In this document: in pieces, positions 9,976 through 21,400 of the stretch
How positions within the stretch are numbered: the first letter of the stretch is position 1
Layout: every line of letters begins with the position of its first letter
Assembly: GCA_030760725.1 (NCBI GenBank)
Contig: JASWHV010000004.1
Span: 55,395,136 to 55,459,135 of the forward strand
Source of the DNA: Neostapfia colusana
Taxonomy: Eukaryota > Streptophyta > Magnoliopsida > Poales > Poaceae
DNA: 64,000 nt
Direction of reading: 5' to 3'
Translations under genes and position numbers: made by a program
Notes under the pieces: model-generated
The model's input: only the letters and a program-made list of their open reading frames with translations
The model's database searches: none
Told to the model about the DNA's origin: nothing

Positions 9976-10134
9976 TGTGACCCCTCAATTTCATAATCAT
10001 GTATGCATACATAATTCATGTAGAGAAACATTTTAAAATAAGTAGGAAACAGAGAAGAGATAAAAAAGATAGCCGAAAAGAGCCAATTCCAGTTCGCCTA
10101 GAGCGCTGTAGGCACTTCCCGTGGCCCGCTGGCC

Positions 10135-10920
10135 ACGTGGCGTGTTCGGAGCTCATCCCCGCAAAGAGGGGAGAGGTCCGCCGCTAAACTGGCTACGTGG
10201 CAGGCTCGGAGCTTGCCTCAGTGAAAGGGGCGAGGTCCGACCCCATGGGACACGTGTTGCCCTCGGAGCTAGATACTGCGTAGAGGGAAGGCCTAGCCAT
10301 GCGGGACACGAGTCGCTCTCGGAGCTCACCTCCGAGAGGTCCGGCCCTGCCAGACACGTGTCACCCTCGGAGCTCATCTCCGAGATGTCCGACACTATGG
10401 GACACATGTCGCTCTTGGAGCTTACCTCCGGGAGGTCTGGTCCTACAGGACATGTGTCATCCTCGGAGCTCACTCCTGAGGAAAAGACACTGAAGGACAT
10501 GCGTCAGCCTCAGAGCTCGCCTCCGAGAGGTCCCGCCCTAAGGGAGGTCCGACACTACCGGACACGTGTCACCTCCGGAGCTCACCTCCGGGAGGTGCGA
10601 CGCTATTGGACACGTGTCGACTTCGGAGCTTGCCTCCGAAGAGACGGGAGGTCCAGAACTAACACGTGGCACTCTCGGAGCTCACCTCCGAAGAGAGGGG
10701 AGGTCCGGAACTGACACGTGGCATATGCGGAGCTCGTCTCTGGAGAGAGCGGAGGTCCCGACCCACCAGACACGTGGCGCACACGGAGCTCGCCTCTGAG
10801 GAGAGGGAGGTCCCGCTCGCCTGATACGCGGCACAACCGGAGCCCGCCTCTGCCGAAAAGGGAGACCAGGCCCCTGCTGGACACGTGGAGCCTCCGGAGC
10901 TCATCACCACGGAGGTGACG
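10135..10920 (+). repeat. G-box minisatellite, copy in D second LTR
   Basis: Same array as 4195-4980, with CACGTG and GGAGCTCACCTCC units in the same order and scattered base changes. Confidence 0.9.
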
Positions 10921-13900
10921 AGATTTTAAGCGGTTTATCCCCTGTACGTGCGGGAATACCCGGTACTGAGGAAACCGACACGAATTCCACGTTGCTACCG
11001 CACTGAATCAATTGAAGATAAGTTGTTAAGATTCAAAAACAATCTGAATAGGACTCTTATTAGAAATCCAATCGGAGAAGGGCTCTTCTTTTCCCGATTA
11101 TAAATAGAACCCGAAACAACCCCTTGGTCGTAACATCTTTTCTAAAGCCGACAACTTAGAGGCCCCAGCCCCAAACTCGCTGAGCTAAACCCCTTCGCCA
11201 GAGTTGACCACCAGAGAGACCGCCGACGAGCCCGACATGTAAAGGTCCCAAAATTTGCATACACAGAAACTCTTGTTTGCACCAAGTTGGTTTCCCATGT
11301 ATGAAAAATGTGACTTGTTTAAACTTTTTCACATGTGATAATACACATGGGAGCTCTCTTCACACAAGTTCAAATCTTTATTTGAAAACTTGGAACCCAA
11401 GAGGATGTAAAACCAAGGTGGGAAGATCCCATATGTGTGAGAAAGCTAAAGTCAGACTTTTGAACAAATTTGTTCAACTTAAATTTCAAATGAGGGCAAC
11501 AATAGGAATACAAACTGTTGTGATCAAAACCTCATTTACAGCAGCCAAATCAAATATCAGATTTCATATTTGAATTCCTTAGGTCCAAATTAGTGGGTAG
11601 ACAAAGTCTCATTAATTTTTGAAGATATTTGCTATCCATTTTCCAAATGGACTTAAATTTGCAATGAATTCAAATATACATTTGCATTTGGATGAAACTT
11701 GTCCAAAATATCCAAACACAATTCAGATTTGAATTCCCACCATTTGAGTTCCAGCATTTGCTAAACTGAGGAGATATTTGCGAGAAAATTGGAGAAGGAT
11801 AAGAAGGGGACAGTGGGGCCCACAAGTCATAGGGCCAATTTGACTTACACCCTAAGGCTTGTGCTCTGTTTTTCACTCCACCGAGAGAGGCTCGCCATGT
11901 GACACCGAGGGGAAACCGGAAGCCACCTCCTGCTCCTCTCGCCGAGCGCTGGCAACCGCGTAGCGATTTACCCCCTCCTCGACGTGATCTGCTCCTCACA
12001 CGGTTGAGCCAAACGCCTTTGCCTCCTCCTCACGAACAGCACCGCACAGAGCTCGGCTCTCACAACCAGCGCCGCTCCTCAACTTTTTCCACCGCACACC
12101 GTCGTCCGCTCGACCTTTGCTCGAGCCATCAACACAAAAAGGAAGCGCCTACATGTGCACGAATTGTTTCCCCTGCTCAGCTCCAACGCTCGGGGTTTCT
12201 GTTGGCCGCAAATTGAAGATCAGCGAGGAGCACCGAGGTGGAAACGGCGGAATCGCAACCGGCTCACTGTGGGCAGCATGCCACGGCCGTTTTCACCATC
12301 CCTCCTCAACACGAAAAAGGTGCGCCATACTCCCTAGCTAGTGTAGCTGCAAACCGTATAGCAATTGATCAACCGGGTGAGGAGAATTTCCAGGTTTTCC
12401 AAAACGTAGTATATTCGGGTAGAGCTCGGTCTACCCCGAAATTCATGTTACTCGGTTAGCTACTGGCCGAGTCAACGTGCAAGAACCTTCCTCACATCCT
12501 AGCGCTCCTCCTCGACCAAGAATCGAGCTAAATGATCCAGAAACGACTGTGTTCTTGCCATTTTTCGGGCCACCATGGAAAAACAGCTCGGGTCACCGTG
12601 GAGCTCGATATTGCCGACCTTTTCACAAGGTTTGGCTGCCATTTTCGACACCCTAAAGCTCACACGGTGCTCTCCGATCAATTCCCAACCATTTTGATGC
12701 GGTGTAGCAGATTTCTGACCATGCCGGAACCCTAACGGCCGCTGCCACCGTCGGGCACCCTGTTCCGATGATCTGCGGCCGCCGGCGACACCATAGATGG
12801 GTTCAGCGCCACAAAATAAGGGAGGGCGGCGAGTTTGAGGTCGGGGGATGGCCGGGAAGGCTGTACCGGCGACGCTCGCCGGAGGGCGCCGCCGCGGCCT
12901 CTGTTTGGCGCGAGGAAGAAGACGATCTGCCGGGTGGGACCCACTAGCAGGCGTTTAAACATTTTAGGATTTCCAGTTTTCAGTTCAACTTTGAAGAGCC
13001 ACAACTTGGTGTAGGAATGTCTGAAAATTGTGAAACAAAATTTGTTGGATTCTTCTAAGAGAGTACTATCCAGGGGTACAGCCCAATATTCATAAAAATC
13101 CCTGGTTTTGGCTCATTAATTCATATAAGGAAAATCTTGTAGGAAAATTTTCCAGGAGTTCTGTGTATTGGAAAATTCCCAAATTTGGGCAGGAGATTCT
13201 TCCAAAACTACTTGAACTCCAGTAAAATTTTCAGAAGCATTGGACCTCATTGCTTGGCCAAATGTGGTGATAATTTCTTATGTCTCTGAAAATTGGAAAT
13301 AAATAGAACAGAGGGCAATTTCAGATTTTCCCAAACTTTAGAACCTCATAACTTTTGCTAGGAAGCTCCAAATTTGGTGATTCAAATTGGGTTGGATTCA
13401 TATTGAATAGCTCTATACAAATATGCAACCCAATTTGTATGAAACCCATTATTTAGTTCTGGAACATTCTTTAAATCTTTTCAGAAAAAGAATTTTTGAA
13501 GGAGTTTGGTTCATCTAAAAATCCTCAAATTTTGCCAGAATATTCCTTAGGATGTTAGTGAACGCCTGTAAAAATTTTAGATCATTTGGAGTTGATTTGT
13601 TTAGGTCAATTCAGATTTGAAGTTGCTGTGTTCAAATGAGTACAGAAACAATTTCAGAAAATTTCCAAAACTTGGAAATTCAGTCCTAGGAAATTCTTAG
13701 CTCAACAAATCCTAGGAAAATTCATGCATACTCCCTGAGCTATGTTTGAAAGTTTAGTTCACTTGAATTTTCATTAAAGTGCAATTTTATTCAGAATTAA
13801 TTCCTTTTTTCCTAAATGCTTAGGGAATTATTCTGAGTGATCTATTCATTGAAAAATTCCAAATATTGGTCCAGATGAATTTCTTGTGACAAGGAACTCA

Positions 13901-15110
13901 CAAGAAAATTTCCAGCTCCATTGGAGCACTGGATCAGTCATGTTCTGTTCAACTTCATTAGGTGATCACCACCCAAGTGATGAACCCCACTTATCACTTG
14001 ATCATAATACTTTAACCCAAACCCAAACCACTAGCACCAGTGTTATTTTAAATTCTTAAACAGAGTTCCAGTTTTAAACTTGTCTTTAGAACTTGTTAGC
14101 AAAACTTTTACAATCAAACATATATGCATATTCATTTCGTGTAGTATCTACGTGGAGAATTTGAAGTCATCGGAGTGGAGATCAAGGAAGGAGGAAAACA
14201 ATTGATCAAGCCTCAAGTGGTCTTCACTAACTGAACTTCATATATATATAAGTCCCCTGCAAAACAAAGGCAAGCCCCAGTTTGCATCAAAACTTACAAG
14301 TTTTATTTGTATTCACTTTATATCGTCTAGCATTTTGTTTATTGCATTAAGTCTAGGTGGTATGACACTCCAAATGCATGACCCAGAAAACCCTGGAGTA
14401 TAATGTAAAGTAGATTATCAATTGATTATAACTGCTGATCTTAAGTTAACAAAAGTGGATTAAAAGAAGCAAAACTCGAGTGGGCAGTTTCCTACTCGTG
14501 AACCGGGATTAATGGGGATCAATCGGAAGAGTTGGGAATTGATCCTCATAGTTGGGAATGGAGACCGAGCAGTGGATGGAAGGCTCAAGGACGTGGTCTG
14601 ATGAACCTAGTCTATGTCTGAGTCAATTAAGGCCCGTCCTCGTGTGCGGCCCGTTGGACAAGTTTGAGTTGTGTACCGGATGCATACTGGCTATATGGAA
14701 CCCCGGAAATCGATGTAACATGTTAACCTGGGTGTCGAGGCATACCTCACCGTCTGATGCCGATGCTGAAAGGATAGAGAAGTCGGATCTACGAGGGTTT
14801 GCCGTACAAAGACTTAATCCCAGTCGGTGGGACCGGTTCGACACTTGGGTGTCGTGTGAAAGGTTGCCACGTACGACATCTGTGATGGTTGCTGTGTGCA
14901 ACGTCGAGTACGGGCGTATGTGTCGTGTTAGCCGGGTGTTTTTTATTGCAATTACCGCCGCTCGTGGAATGGACTGAGCATACTTGTTCTCTGCGTCGTG
15001 ACGTAGTAATAAACTGGGAAAACCTTAATACTGCTTCGTGAGTGATCCTCATGGTGGAGATGAGGAATGATCAACACTTTCACTAAATTTATTTTCCACC
15101 TTGGGCTAGT

Positions 15111-15157
15111 AGCATCGAGGCAAAGCATTTCTTGTTTGATTGTGGAGTCTCGACGTT
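15111..15157 (+). other. Conserved 47-nt LTR hairpin, A copy 1
   Basis: Arms AGCATCGAGG and TCTCGACGTT form ten positions with one mismatch and two G-U pairs. The 3' LTR copy (26736-26782) has G at the mismatch, restoring G-C. The loop is 27 nt. The block is enclosed by ACCTTG about 15 bases upstream and CAAGGT about 7 downstream, which can pair as an outer stem. Confidence 0.8.
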
Positions 15158-15220
15158 AATGGCGCAAGGTCCGTATGAGTCTAGGGTAGCTCACTAAAGT
15201 TACTTTCACCTCGGGCAAGT

Positions 15221-15267
15221 GACATTGAGATAAAGCGTTTCTTGTTTGATTGTGGAGTCTCGATGTA
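15221..15267 (+). other. Conserved 47-nt LTR hairpin, A copy 2
   Basis: Arms GACATTGAGA and TCTCGATGTA pair at nine of ten positions, one G-U. The loop is the same 27 nt. The outer pairing becomes CCTC/GAGG, matching changes on both sides. The 3' LTR copy is at 26846-26892. Confidence 0.8.
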
Positions 15268-15413
15268 AATTGCGTGAGGGCTATAAAAGTTGCTTAAAAC
15301 TTGAAGTAAGGACTCTCCTTTAGCTCAAGTGCATCTTTTGTGCAAAGTTCTAAATTCAGCCCTCTATTTTCAGCATGTAGAGTTTCATGACTAGGGTGAC
15401 GGTTAAGTCTTGC

Positions 15414-15428
15414 TGAGCTTCGTGCTCA
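15414..15428 (+). other. Conserved GCTGAG hairpin, A version
   Basis: TGAGC and GCTCA pair around TTCGT, preceded by CTTGC and followed by CGG. Copies occur at the same relative place in B, C, D and E. Confidence 0.65.
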
Positions 15429-15726
15429 CGGATACTGTATAAGTTATTTTGCAGGTAATAACTGTACGCTGATATGTACGGGTGTCCGATGAGACTCGGA
15501 GCTCTACGAGTGGTGAACTCATGGCAACCCCTGCCGCTGCTACTGTGATAGTGTTGCTAGCGAGAAGGGTCCACGGGCTGGACACCTTCTCTGTTGCTTA
15601 GCATAGGTATGAGACATGAGTTGTATTAGTCTTCTGCTGTAGAATATTTTGAGAAGTATTTGTAAAATTTACACTTTGTAAGCTTCCGCTTGATTTATGT
15701 AATATGATGCTTTACTATGTGTGCTG

Positions 15727-15756
15727 TTGGGTGCCGCATCGCACGGCACCACCCAA
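15727..15756 (+). other. U5 hairpin upstream of PBS, element A
   Basis: TTGGGTGCCG and CGGCACCACCCAA pair with a 3-nt bulge around a 7-nt loop, about 55 bases before the LTR end. Counterparts are at 27352-27381, 42610-42639, 52969-52998 and, reversed in E, about 3350-3376. Confidence 0.75.
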
Positions 15757-15811
15757 TGCGATTCCCGGGCGAGCGGCACGGCCCCCTGATTGGGATCGGG
15801 CTCTCACAGCG

Positions 15812-15823
15812 TGGTATCAGAGC
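15812..15823 (+). promoter_or_regulatory. Element A primer-binding site (initiator tRNA-Met)
   Basis: TGGTATCAGAGCC starts three bases after the LTR end. It is complementary to the 3' end of initiator tRNA-Met, the usual primer for plant gypsy elements. Confidence 0.9.
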
Positions 15824-17410
15824 CACATTGGTAATAGCGCACGGAATAAGGATCGTATTACGACAAAAACTTAGGATATGGTGAGGAAACGGTATTATGC
15901 CCACATAAGGACTACAGTAGTATAGTTACTTAAAGTGGCATGATTAACATACTTGCTATAATTCTGAAATATTGATTATGTAACGACGCACCTACGCTCA
16001 GGTAAGAATGGTAAGGAACACTACCGAAAGCAGTTCAATTTCAGTTAGCTCCCCTGACGAGGAAAGTTGTTCAGGGATCGGTCTCACTCCTTGGTGTGAG
16101 ACATCAATATGAAACTCTTGGACTCTTCATGTTCCTGAGTTCATATGAAACGCTGATCCCTAGCGTGCATTAGGCAAGTAAGTGGAGACCCCATCGTGTG
16201 GTCAGTAACGCGATAGTGTGTTCTTCTGGAAATAGCCTAGGTGGACATACGCAGCGCTTGCCATCGGCTTGCCCTGCAGGGCAGTAGGTGGTATCCGTTG
16301 GGTTGATAACATTCCCAACCGTAATGACCCGTTCGCGCTCTACTCGGGTTCCCCATCGTGTGGTGTTAAAACACGACCATGTACCTTGATACATGACTTG
16401 ACTCAAGGACGGCCCATATGGGAATGATACGGGGCGTATGTTTTTAGTATGTTATGGAACTGCCTGAAATGAAACAACCTTTGAGTGCACCACTATTGAG
16501 TGTTCTTCTGCAGGAACTAACCACGTACGTATCCCGTGTAGTACACGTGTGCGAGTGACCGTCTTAGTGCCACTAATAAAATGGATATGCCGGTATAATC
16601 CAGTTTAGGATTTTCTTTGGTGAGGCTACGTAGTACCGACATTGTTCTTACGGTGCTTCGACACCGTACTACACTTAATAATCTCTTCCCTATGAAGAAA
16701 TGATTCATGAGCTAACTTTCAACTAAAAATGGAAGTTTGAAACAAATATTAGTTACTGAACTCTTATTTTAAACTAAGATTCAAATGAGAGAAGGTTAGG
16801 TTTCAAAGATTGTAAAAACAGAGTGCTCTGTTTCTGGTAGGAATTCTTGCTGGACTTTAACAGAGCATAACTCTGAGTAGCTTGAACCAATTAAGGTGTA
16901 TGATACAATTCTGAAAGCTTTTAAAGTGCTCTACAACTTTCTTGTAGACCTCCCGAGCAAAATCACATCTAAAGTTGGTGAAAAGTCCAGTTGAAGGCAA
17001 ACTGTTCAGAACCAGGACAGCAGAAAAACCTCTCTGGACCTTTCTGTTTTTAAGCCGTAACTTCCTGTAGGAAAATCCCTAAGGAGCCTGTGATACACCG
17101 TTGGAAAGAGTATGAGATATGCAACATTGTTGTAGTTCAAAGTTGGTTCAGATTCATATAGTATCTGTGTATACAACTGTGATAAGTCAGCCACATACAA
17201 AGGAGATGCTGGCAAATTTTATCCAGAAATTCTGCCAACTTTGAGCAATCATAACTTCTGATCCAGAAATGATGTAGAGGCATAGGAGTACTCGTTGGAA
17301 AGATATTGAAGTTAAATTTAACTTTGGTATTCAACCTGAGTTATGAAAATGCTTCTAAACGGATCAAAATCTGGGTTAGGACAGAAGAGTCTGTTCTGCA
17401 CAGCAAAGAG
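15824..17410 (+). other. Element A leader (untranslated), gag missing
   Basis: About 1.6 kb without a credible gene, alignable with the leaders of B and C (shared blocks near 16000, 16600 and 16800-17360). It contains a consensus 5' splice site AG|GTAAGA at 16000-16007. In B and C the leader leads to gag. Here it joins directly to RT sequence near 17395-17415, so gag and protease are deleted. Confidence 0.8.
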
Positions 17411-18156
17411 AACGGCTGGAGGAGCAACTCAGTGAACTCGAGAGCAAATGAGTTATACGACCAAGCTCATAACCTTGGGGTTGCTCTGTGCTGTGTAGTA
17501 GGAAGAAGGACGAATCACTACGGCTTAGTGTTAATTTTCGTCTGCTTAACATTGTGACAATCAAGGACAAGTACCCGTTACCATAGATCGACATATTGTT
17601 CGATCAGTTGGTCAAAGCAAGGATCTTTTCCAAGATGGACTTAAGGTCAGGGTACCATCAGATTGAGATAAGGGCTGAGGCTATTATGAAGACAGTTTTT
17701 CGACGAGGTACGGAGTTCATGAGTACCTTGCCATGTTCCTTGGCCTCCCCAATACTCCAGCTCAGTTCATGTACTTGATGAACTCGGTATTCATGCCGGA
17801 GCTGGACAAGTTTGTTGTGGTCTTCATCGACGACCTACTGGTTATTCCAAGTCGGAGGAAGCACACGAGAAGCACCTGCGTATAGTCTTGCAACGGCTGC
17901 AGGATCACAAGCTATACGTGAAATTCAGCAAGTGCGAAATTCTAGATATCACGAGTACTTTGTCTCGGGCATATCATCTCAGCGAAGGGCATCGCTGTAG
18001 ACCCGAGTAATATCGCACAAGTGCTGCATTGGAAGTCCCCGTGGTCTATTCACGAGGTACGAAAAAATTCCTCAGACTCGTGGGATATTATCGGAGGTTC
18101 ATTTCAAACTTCTCGAAGATTGCCAAGCCTATGACATAGCTGCTGAAGAAGGCTAC
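17411..18156 (+). pseudogene. Element A reverse-transcriptase remnant
   Basis: Reads in broken frames as RT: PWGCSVL near 17475, VTIKDKYPLP near 17550, IFSKMDLRSGYHQIEIRAE near 17620-17680, then VVFIDD-like and YYRRFISNFSKIAKP toward 18130. RT would copy element RNA into DNA. Stops occur within the first 70 bases of homology, and several frameshifts follow. It is cut by the LINE at 18156, and the RNase H half resumes at 21661. Confidence 0.9.
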
Positions 18157-18230
18157 AAACAACAACAACAACAACCAAGCCTTTATCCCAAGCCTGTTGG
18201 GGTCGGCTAGACATGAAACCCAATATCAAT
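18157..18230 (-). repeat. LINE (TTG)n tail and Au-SINE-like 3' end
   Basis: On the reverse strand the 3' end contains TTGGGATAAAGGCTTGG followed by repeated TTG. The region with GTTGGGGTCGGCTAGACATG resembles, from memory, the 3' end of the plant Au SINE family, which would fit a shared recognition site for the LINE enzyme. The resemblance needs an alignment. Confidence 0.65.
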
Positions 18231-18257
18231 GAAGTAAAAGAGAGGAAGAGTTATAAG

Positions 18258-18412
18258 AACAAGGAAAAAAGAAAAAAAAAGAAAAAAAGAAAAAAAAAAG
18301 AAAAAAAGAAAAAAAAAAGAAAAAAAAAGAAAAAAGAAAAGAAAAAAAGAAAAAGAAAAAAGAAAAAAGAAAAAAGAAAAAGAAAAGAAAAAAGAAAAAA
18401 GAAAAAAAAAAC
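18258..18412 (+). repeat. Purine-only low-complexity tract in LINE 3' UTR
   Basis: About 150 bases of A runs broken by single G on the + strand (C/T on the LINE sense strand). It produces false Lys/Arg or Phe-rich frames. It is a strong candidate for triplex formation or length error. Confidence 0.9.
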
Positions 18413-18416
18413 AAGA

Positions 18417-21400
18417 CTACGATTCTGGCACATGGATTGCTACTTTCCATGCGGTCCTATCATAATCTAAGTCTCTGGATACATTCCAATCTCTCAAATC
18501 TCGTTTTACCGCCTCCTCCCAGGTCAATCTTGGTCGTCCTCTACCCCTCCTAATATTTTCTCTACCTCTTAAAATCCCACTGTTAACCGGTGCTTCTGGA
18601 GGTCTCCGTTGGATATGTCCAAACCACCTATGTCGATGTTGGACTAACTTCTCTTCAATCGGCGCCACCCCTACCTTATCTCGAATCACCTCATTCCTTA
18701 TTCGGTCTCTTCTCGTGTGCCCGCACATCCACCATAGCATGCGCATCTCTGCGACACTCATTTGTTGGACATGTTGCCGTTTAGTTGGCCAACATTCTGC
18801 CCCATAGAGCATCGCGGGTCTGATCACCGTCCTATAGAACTTCCCTTTTAGCTTTTGTGGGACTTTCCTATCACATAGTTTTCCAGAGGCTTGTCGCCAT
18901 TTCATCCACCCTACCTTGATCCTGTGGCAAACATCCTCATCAATATCGCCATTGCTTTGTAACATTGATCCTAAGTATCGGAAAGAGTTCCTTCTAGGTA
19001 CTATTTGTCCTTGTAGACTAACATTTCCCTCTTCAAGACCAACACCACTAAAGTCACACCTCATATACTCGGTTTTGGTCCTACTAAGTGTAAACCCCTT
19101 GGACTCTAAGGTTTGTCTCCATAACTCTAATTTCTTATCAACACCATCTCTAGTTCCATCTACCAGCACTACATCATCAGCAAAGAGCATGCACCAAGGG
19201 ATATCCCCTTGTATACCCTTCGACACCTCATCCATCACCAAGTAAAAGATGTATGGGCTCAAAGCTGATCCTTGATGTAGTCCTACCGTGATAGGAAATG
19301 CATCAGTCTCACAATCACTTACGCGCACACTTGTCCTAACATTATTGTACATATCCTTGATAAGGGTAATGTACTTTGTTGGCACTTTATGTTTCTCTAG
19401 TGCCCACCACATGACTGACCTTGGTATCTTGCCGTACGCCTTCTCCAAGTTGATGAACACTATATGCAAGTCCTTCTTCTGCTCCCTATATCTCTCCATA
19501 AGCTGACGAAGCAAGAAAATCGCCTCCATTGTAGACCTCCCAAGCATAAAACCAAACTGGTTTTTAGTGACATTGGTCACTTTCCTCAGGCGGTGTTCAA
19601 TCACTCTCTCCCAAAGCTTCATAGTATGACTCATAAGCTTAATGCCTCGATAATTAGTACAACTTTGAATATCTCCTTTATTTTTGAAGATAGGTACTAA
19701 TATACTTTTCCTCCATTCTTCAGGCATCTTGTTTGACCGAAAAATGTGGTTGAATAGCTTTGTGAGCCATACTATTGCCACGTCCCCAAGACATCTCCAC
19801 ACCTCAATAGGGACATCGTCAGGGCCGAGGGCCTTTCCTCCTTTCATCCTTTTTAAGGCCTCCTTAACCTCAAACTCTTGTATCCTCCGCACGAACCGCC
19901 TGTTGGAGTCATCAAAGGAGTCATCCAACTCAACCATAGTGCTCCCATTCCCATCATTAAATAGCCCATTAAAGTAATCACGCCATCTATTCTTAATCTC
20001 TTCATCCTTCACTAGATTGCGGTCAGTCTCATCTTTAATGCATTTAACTTGATTGAGATCCCTCATCTTTCTTTCGCGGATTTTTGCTACCTTGTATATG
20101 TCCTTTTCACCTTCTTTTGTCTCTAGTCTCTCATATAACTTATCATAGGCCTGTCCTCTTGCCTTACTCACAGTCCGCTTTGCATTCTTCTTAGCCTCTT
20201 TGTACTTAAGCATGTTGCTTGCGCTTCTATCATTATGCCAACTCTTGTAACGCTCCTTCTTCTCCTTAATGGACTTTTGTACATCCTCATTCCACCACCA
20301 AGTGTCTTTATCTACAAGTTTCTTTCCCTTTGTCACACCGAACACCTCACTAGCTACCTTCCTAATGCAAGTTGCCATCTTCATCCACATACTATCTGCA
20401 TCTCCATTTTCTGCCCAGGGTCCTTCTGTGATCACCCTATTTTTAAAGGATTCTTGTGATTCTCCCTTCAACTTCCACCACTTTGTTCTTGTGATTTTGA
20501 CACCTTTGTCCCGCAAAGAGCATGTATGGAAGCGAAAGTCAGCTACCACAAGCTTATGTTGTGTCACAACACACTCCCCCGGGATCACCTTACAATCTAG
20601 ACACTCCCGTCTATCCTTTCTCCTAGTGAGGACAAAGTCAATCTGGCTAGAGTGTTGGGCACTACTAAATGTCACTAGGTGAGATTGCCTCTTCCTAAAG
20701 AGGGTGTTAGCTATCAACAGATCATAGGCTACGGCAAAGTCTAGGATGTCCTTACCCTCTTGATTTCTATCGCCGCATCCAAAACCTCCATGTACTCCCT
20801 CAAATCCTAGATTAGTTGCACCCACATGACCATTGAGATCTCCCCCTATGAGGAGTTTCTCGGTTATTGGTACACTACTAACCATATCCTCCAAGTCCTC
20901 CCAAAATTGCCTCTTAGCACTCATGTTGAGCCCAACTTGTGGGGCATAAGCACTAATGACGTTCAAGACAATGTCCCCAATTACTATCTTGATTAAGATG
21001 ATCGTATCCCCTCGTCTTCGAACATCCACTACTCCATCCTTAAGACTCTTATCTATTAGAACATCTACGCCATTCCTAGTCCCAGCCGAACCAGAATACC
21101 AAACCTTGAAACCGGTATTCTCGACTTCTCTCGCCTTTTGACCCGCCCATCTAGTCTCTTGTACACAAAGGATATTTACTCGTCTCCTAATGGCAACATC
21201 TACTAACTCACGTAGCTTCCCCGTCAAGGATCCTACATTCCAACTACCCACCCGAAATCTATGTTCCTCGGCTAGCTTCCTTACGCTTTGCACCCGTCGA
21301 GTAAGATGCAAAGACCCTTGCTCACTTATCACTACATCCGGGCGATGATGTAGCGCGCCACTAAGGTGGTGGCGATCCGGCCCTTGCTCATTTAACACCA

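Larger units (their letters stand above)
11238..15808 (+). mobile_element. Element A 5' LTR (4.57 kb)
   Basis: Starts TGTAAAGGTCCC and ends GGGCTCTCACA. The GC-rich 11890-12960 part yields many small false frames. (TA)5 at 14241-14250 is expanded in the 3' LTR. The 47-nt hairpin is present twice (15111-15157, 15221-15267). The TGAGC/GCTCA hairpin (15414-15428) and the U5 hairpin (15727-15756) follow. I see no gene. Confidence 0.92.

Noticed and set aside
15282..15289. TATAAAAG as the promoter of element A
   Set aside because: It lies downstream of the conserved hairpin, and B and C have no TATA at the equivalent place (GGCTTAAAAATC, GGCTAAAATC). Probably chance.
18213..18470. Lys/Arg-only and Phe-only frames
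   Set aside because: Translation of the purine tract in the LINE 3' UTR.
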